A stretch of 61,479 nucleotides of DNA from an uncultured Phascolarctobacterium sp. (GTDB lineage Bacteria; Bacillota; Negativicutes; Acidaminococcales; Acidaminococcaceae). The notes beneath the pieces are model-generated. The model saw nothing but the letters and a program-made list of their open reading frames with translations. It was not told where the DNA came from and did no database searches. Where the stretch lies: the NCBI RefSeq assembly GCF_934190775.1, contig NZ_CAKPTG010000016.1, forward strand, positions 1-61,479, read 5' to 3'. The position numbers were made by a program, and so were the translations under genes. Within the stretch, counting starts at the first letter, position 1. Each line of letters opens with the position of its first letter. Shown piece after piece: positions 57,787 through 61,479 of the stretch.

Positions 57787-59403
57787 TTATTTAATTACAA
57801 TACGACCATCGCCGTAAGGATTAGCATATTGCTCGCCAACCTTGCCATTCAGATGGTTCTGCAGGTATTCCATAATCGTATCTGCATCGCTCATCATTTC
57901 GTCCTGCACCAGATGCGCGCCCTTGAACATCGTCATGCCGTCGCCACCGGATTTGAGCATGTAGGAGGTGCCGCCAACGGTGTATTTTTTCTTAACGTCT
58001 AACGGTTTGCCGCCAATCTTGACATCGCTGACGCGACGGGCACCGGCAACACGCACGAAGTTGCCCTTGGCATCAAGCTCGATGCTGGAGGGAACAGAGC
58101 TGTCAATCGTGTAGCTCAGGCCTGATACCTGCATAAAGCCACCACTTTCTTCAGGATAGCTGATTGCGCCCATCTCCAGCGCATCCAGAATCTGTTGACC
58201 GCTTACCTCTAAAACTACGCACATGTTACCGAAGGGGAAGGCCTCCAGCAAATCGTTGTAGCTGATTACGCCGGTTTTGATTTCGTTGCGGATACTGCCG
58301 CCGTTTGCCAGCACTACATCGCAATCCAGCACTGCTCTATAGGCATCGGCAACAAAGTCGCCCAAGCTGCATTCACGGTTACGCACGATGCGCTCACCGG
58401 TTGCGGGATCATTGCTGCGCAGTTGCACAATTGCTTCGCCTACAGGCTGCTTCAGCAAAGGCTCATAGGTTTTTATTTCCTGGGCAATAACTCTGCTAAT
58501 AGTAGCGTCCTTGCCGTTGGATTTAGTAAGCAGCTGACTCTTCAGCTTGCCGTCAGGAGTAATTACCAGCTCGCCTACAGTTTTGAGCTTGGTACCAGTC
58601 TGAGCCAGCAGCACGTCCTTGCCGACTTTGTTTTTAACCATACGGGTGAAACGCTCGTGAGAATGGCCGTCGATAACAGCGTCAACGCCCTGAGTGTTTT
58701 TAGCAACGCTTTCGCTGCTCCACTGCGGGGTAGTGCCGTCCATACCTAAATGGCCTACGATGAATACATAGTCTGCGCCTTCCTTGCGTGCCTTGTCGAT
58801 ATTCTTCTGCAGCTGCTTGTACAGCTTATTGCCGCTCTTATCCTCGCAGAAGCTATAGATATACTGTCCCTTCTCATTTTGGAAGAAGGTCGGCGTAGAG
58901 GTCGTCAGGCTTTCCGGGGTGCTTGCGCCGATAAAGGCCACCTTGGTATCCTCATACTGCATAATCTTGTAGCCAGGCAGAACCTGCTTGTTATTGCCTG
59001 CATAAACAAAGTTAGCGCAATAGTAGCCTGCACGCTGCAGCGGCACCAGCTCCATAAAGCGTTCCATGCCATAGTCAAATTCGTGGTTACCGGGAATGCA
59101 AAAATCATAGCCCAGATAATTCATAATGCTGACAACAGCCAGGCCACGGGAAAGCTTACCAATCGGTGCGCCCTGAATGGCATCACCTGCATCAACCAGC
59201 GCTACGTTCGGCGTTCTGGCCAGGGTATCGCGTTTAATCTGCGCCAGGCCATCAAAGCCGATATTATCATTAATACCACAATGGATATCATTAGTATGCA
59301 GAATAACAATGTCATGCTCCAGCGCCCACGCCATCAGCGGAGCGGAAACCGTCATCGCTGCAGTCACTAAAAACAGCGATGTTTTTTTCAGGAATTTTTT
59401 CAT
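57787..59403 (-). CDS. Periplasmic 5'-nucleotidase/2',3'-cyclic phosphodiesterase
   Basis: A 538-residue UshA-like metallophosphatase. A signal peptide (LFLVTAAMTVSAPLMAWA) precedes the two-metal calcineurin-like domain with ILHTNDIHC, LVDAGDAIQG, IPGNHEFDYG, VGHLGM and DGHSHERF. The C-terminal substrate domain has LANGGSIRNEI, NMCVVLEVSGQQI and SGGDGMTMF. It would dephosphorylate extracellular nucleotides for uptake. The start MKKFLKK has SD GGAAGGAAG. An upstream in-frame ATG lacks a signal context. Confidence 0.93.
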   Translation of the reverse strand: MKKFLKKTSLFLVTAAMTVSAPLMAWALEHDIVILHTNDIHCGINDNIGFDGLAQIKRDTLARTPNVALVDAGDAIQGAPIGKLSRGLAVVSIMNYLGYDFCIPGNHEFDYGMERFMELVPLQRAGYYCANFVYAGNNKQVLPGYKIMQYEDTKVAFIGASTPESLTTSTPTFFQNEKGQYIYSFCEDKSGNKLYKQLQKNIDKARKEGADYVFIVGHLGMDGTTPQWSSESVAKNTQGVDAVIDGHSHERFTRMVKNKVGKDVLLAQTGTKLKTVGELVITPDGKLKSQLLTKSNGKDATISRVIAQEIKTYEPLLKQPVGEAIVQLRSNDPATGERIVRNRECSLGDFVADAYRAVLDCDVVLANGGSIRNEIKTGVISYNDLLEAFPFGNMCVVLEVSGQQILDALEMGAISYPEESGGFMQVSGLSYTIDSSVPSSIELDAKGNFVRVAGARRVSDVKIGGKPLDVKKKYTVGGTSYMLKSGGDGMTMFKGAHLVQDEMMSDADTIMEYLQNHLNGKVGEQYANPYGDGRIVIK

Positions 59404-59458
59404 ATACACCACTTCCTTCCATCTTTGTACCTTCATTATACGCTCAAAAAAGCAAAAG

Positions 59459-59492
59459 CACCCTACCCGAAAGCCTGATTTCGGGTAGGGTG
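59459..59492. terminator. Hairpin upstream of the 5'-nucleotidase
   Basis: A perfect 13-bp stem (arm CACCCTACCCGAA, 8-nt loop). It lies in front of the nucleotidase and past the stop of the 59629 gene, so it is probably that gene's terminator. Related TTCGGGTAGG(A/G)T sequences are at 60388-60401 and 53112-53123. Confidence 0.6.
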
Positions 59493-59628
59493 GCAGGAAA
59501 TTTTAAAGATTTTCGGGCTATTAGGGCCAAAAAATACAGCTTCCCAGGTGGCAGGCAAGCAATTTTGCTTGCTGCCACAGGAAAGCTGCCTGCTTTATGC
59601 TACACTGATTTTCTCAGCTGCACAATTC

Positions 59629-60276
59629 TTAAGACCACGGATCATCTGCTGCCGGAGTTTTGATGCCGCTCAGCAATCCCTTGTAATCCCACAGGAACCA
59701 TTCGCCGATAGAAGCCTTTTGGCGTACAGTCATCGGACGCGGGCTGTCAGCGCCGCCGCAGCTAATCATGAAGCGTGCATAGCCTTCCTCCTGATAAGTG
59801 TAGGCATTAGTTTTAACCTCTACAGTATACGGCATATCCGGCTGATAGTTGTTCGCCGGAGTTGCTCCCATGAAGTAGGAGCGCATCAGATACTGTCTGC
59901 CGCGGAAACGGTCTGCAAGGAACTGTTCATCTCTTTTAGGCACCGGTCTTGGTCCCAGCAGCTTGTTGAGCATAGCAATTGCCTCTGCCGGATTGGTTTC
60001 GTAGCGAGCCAGTGCTGCTACAGTGTAAGCTGCAACCTGCTGAGCATCGGTTTCCGGTCCGATTTCAGCTGCCGATTGCGGCAGATTCTGGAAAATGACA
60101 CGTCTGGTTTTTTCTTGCTTCTCCACTTTATTCACCGCCCTGTTAATAGTATTATCAATGGTTCTGTCAATCATTCTGTCTACGCCAATTCTTCTGTTCC
60201 AGTCAAGAGCTTCTGCAGATTGCAATTGTCCCGCCAAAAGCATTGCGCAGCAAGCTAATACAATACCTTTCTTCAT
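59629..60276 (-). CDS. Secreted protein of unknown function
   Basis: A 215-residue protein with a signal peptide (IVLACCAMLLAGQLQSAEA). The mature part has a basic helix (DRMIDRTIDNTINRAVNKVEKQEKTRR), an Ala-rich helical region and a C-terminal block VRQKASIGEWFLWDYKGLLSGIKTP. This block resembles an uncharacterised domain found in several Firmicutes secreted proteins (DUF6935-like; uncertain). The ATG preceded by GAGGAGG was chosen, 16 codons inside a longer frame. Confidence 0.65.
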   Translation of the reverse strand: MKKGIVLACCAMLLAGQLQSAEALDWNRRIGVDRMIDRTIDNTINRAVNKVEKQEKTRRVIFQNLPQSAAEIGPETDAQQVAAYTVAALARYETNPAEAIAMLNKLLGPRPVPKRDEQFLADRFRGRQYLMRSYFMGATPANNYQPDMPYTVEVKTNAYTYQEEGYARFMISCGGADSPRPMTVRQKASIGEWFLWDYKGLLSGIKTPAADDPWS

Positions 60277-60503
60277 TTGTTGCACCTCCTCAGAATAATC
60301 CTGCGCTGTTAGATACGCAGGCATGCTTCCTTACAAGCTCATTGTACAACGAAATTTGCTAAAGCACCCCACCCAAACTGCCTATTTCGGGTAGGATGAG
60401 CAAAATTTTTCTGTTTTTTAAGGAAATTTCTGCCAAAAACAGCAATCTCAGTAACCGCATCAGCGCCACACCATTGCCAAAATCTTGCGCAAGCATCTGC
60501 TGC

Positions 60504-61313
60504 CTACTCATCGGTCAAATCGTAAATCCTCCTTACCGTGCCGTCGTCGGCAACATTATAAATCAGCCTGCCGCTTTTCTCTACCAGATAGCGCGCATCC
60601 TTAAATTGCACCGGATTAGGAGCATCCGGATCTCCCATCTTAGTCATAGTATGATAGCTGTAACGCTTGTCAACATCAGGATACAAAGCCTTTTCTTGTT
60701 CCCACTGATAATCCCAGAAGCTGAAATGGTAGTTGTTTCTGTCCAGTAAATTAACATTCGGCTCCAGTACCAGCTGCAAGAACAGCACCGCTACATTCCA
60801 AGGCATTTCCGTTTCACCCTGCACAAAGCGAGTACCTCTTTTGTTGCTTCTTTCATAGGTACCGGTCAGGGAGGGCAGCACCCGATTATTACCCTCAGGC
60901 TCACCCAAAATCCAGGCACCGTACAGCTTGCTCTGCGCCCGATAGCCCTGCGGACTAGCCAAAGCATACTTTTCATAAAGCGGCATACTATATCTGTACC
61001 GAGAAGGATAACCCATACCATTTTCATAGCTTGCAAGACTTGGCACATGCAGATAACCGATAAAACGCTCACCGTCATGCGCAAAACGCACCACACCACT
61101 CGCCTCGGTCTCATAGCGGTAATGGTCGTCCTGCCATTCGCCGCTGTGCACCTTCAAATCCATCAAAACGCCGCGCGTAGTTTCATACACCATAGCACCG
61201 CCCTCAACATGGGTAGCAGGATTATACATCTCATAATAATCAGCCTGCGCAACCGACATCCCGCCGTACAACAGCAGCGCACCGCACGCCAAAGCACACA
61301 AAAGCTTCTTCAT
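60504..61313 (-). CDS. Secreted protein of unknown function
   Basis: A 269-residue protein with a signal peptide (LLCALACGALLLYGGMSVAQA). The mature part is Tyr- and Asp-rich (DYYEMYNPATHVEGG, DYQWEQEKALYPDVDKRYSYH) with no recognised motif. The ATG preceded by GGAGGTGAG was chosen. A frame extending 34 codons further reads through repeat B and is rejected. 228 bases separate its stop from the 59629-60276 gene. Confidence 0.6.
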   Translation of the reverse strand: MKKLLCALACGALLLYGGMSVAQADYYEMYNPATHVEGGAMVYETTRGVLMDLKVHSGEWQDDHYRYETEASGVVRFAHDGERFIGYLHVPSLASYENGMGYPSRYRYSMPLYEKYALASPQGYRAQSKLYGAWILGEPEGNNRVLPSLTGTYERSNKRGTRFVQGETEMPWNVAVLFLQLVLEPNVNLLDRNNYHFSFWDYQWEQEKALYPDVDKRYSYHTMTKMGDPDAPNPVQFKDARYLVEKSGRLIYNVADDGTVRRIYDLTDE

Positions 61314-61338
61314 AAGCTCACCTCCAAACAACAAGCAA

Positions 61339-61391
61339 CCCCCTTCCGCCTCACTACGTTCGACACCTTCCCCAAGGGGAAGGCAAGAAGG
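61339..61391. repeat. Family B intergenic repeat, copy 3
   Basis: On the minus strand: a CCTTCCCC-TT-GGGGAAGG hairpin, then TGTCGAACGTAGTGAGGCGG and AAGGGGG. It lies just before family A copy 3, the same order as at 51130 and 50896. Confidence 0.65.
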
Positions 61392-61411
61392 ATAGCAGAA
61401 CGCCAGCACGA

Positions 61412-61479
61412 GCAATTAACATATCGTGTAAGGAATAGCAATTTTAGCAAATGAGTGCTTGGAACCATAGAAGCAAGGG
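61412..61479. repeat. Family A inverted-repeat element, copy 3 (cut by window end)
   Basis: Starts with GCAATTAACATATCGT (61412-61427), then follows copy 2 with only a few differences up to the window end (AGCAATTTT, GGAACCATAGA). The matching right arm would lie outside the window. Confidence 0.7.

Noticed and set aside
61314..61415. Longer start for the secreted protein at 60504
   Set aside because: The extra 34 codons read through repeat family B and lack an SD, while the ATG at 61313 has GGAGGTGAG and a signal peptide directly after it.
1..61479. CRISPR array
   Set aside because: No regularly spaced identical repeats with unique spacers. The tandem repeats present are 9-bp and 12-bp units without spacers.
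1..61479. Transposase or integrase gene behind the accessory insertions
   Set aside because: No reading frame in the window shows transposase, recombinase or phage motifs.

Overview
The window reads as chromosomal DNA of a diderm Firmicute, most likely a Negativicute (Acidaminococcaceae-like, for example Phascolarctobacterium; this is inference). Supporting features are a eukaryote-type lysine/ornithine decarboxylase (the family that makes peptidoglycan-bound cadaverine in Selenomonas), strong Shine-Dalgarno sites, T-rich intrinsic terminators, an oxygen-sensitive 2-hydroxyacyl-CoA dehydratase system, and ychF, parAB and rpsF-ssb-rpsR close together, as is usual near oriC in Firmicutes.

Layout. 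0-4 kb: decarboxylase, serS and a thioredoxin-reductase-like flavoprotein. 4.0-4.5 kb: five tRNA genes (Lys, Glu, Val, Asp, Phe). 4.5-10.4 kb: copper chaperone and copper ATPase, two HxlR regulators, a PNPOx-like flavoprotein and an accessory AlbA_2/ATPase gene. 10.7-13.9 kb: pantothenate operon panG-panB-panC-panD behind a leader with an attenuator-like hairpin. 14-19.4 kb: biotin genes bioD, bioA, an S-component-like membrane protein and a bioW-bioF fusion, behind a probable BirA operator. 19.5-24 kb: a hadAIBC/fldAIBC-type module (class III CoA-transferase, ATP-dependent activator, two dehydratase subunits). 24-30 kb: DUF523, flotillin, an MFS transporter with a structured leader, an accessory RhuM gene, DUF951 and a CBS-ACT protein. 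30-36.4 kb: branched-chain amino acid ABC transporter with two binding proteins. 36.6-45.3 kb: DUF4446, parB, parA, a second accessory AlbA_2/ATPase gene, ychF, two secreted proteins and rpsF-ssb-rpsR. 45.3-48.5 kb: Fur-family regulator, znuB, znuC and divergent znuA, with two Fur-type operators between them. 48.5-52.8 kb: a ydjI/ydjG/ydjH-like membrane-stress cluster. 53-61.5 kb: a solute-binding lipoprotein gene broken at a poly(A) tract, a transmembrane LuxR regulator, lipoproteins, a 5'-nucleotidase and secreted proteins.

The most unusual pattern is in the accessory genes. Three AT-rich single genes, two AlbA_2/HATPase genes (7926-9359 and 39848-41299) and a RhuM gene (28250-29251), each lie on the minus strand, and two of them have a good promoter of their own. 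Each sits between two direct copies of a neighbouring host terminator hairpin, as if it had entered at an intrinsic terminator and duplicated it. A second signal is a dispersed, roughly 200 bp inverted-repeat element (17199-17416, 50896-51090, and a copy cut by the window end at 61412) whose copies differ in sequence but keep base pairing. A third is the A11 tract in the lipoprotein gene at 53198-53208, where one extra A would restore a complete lipoprotein signal peptide.
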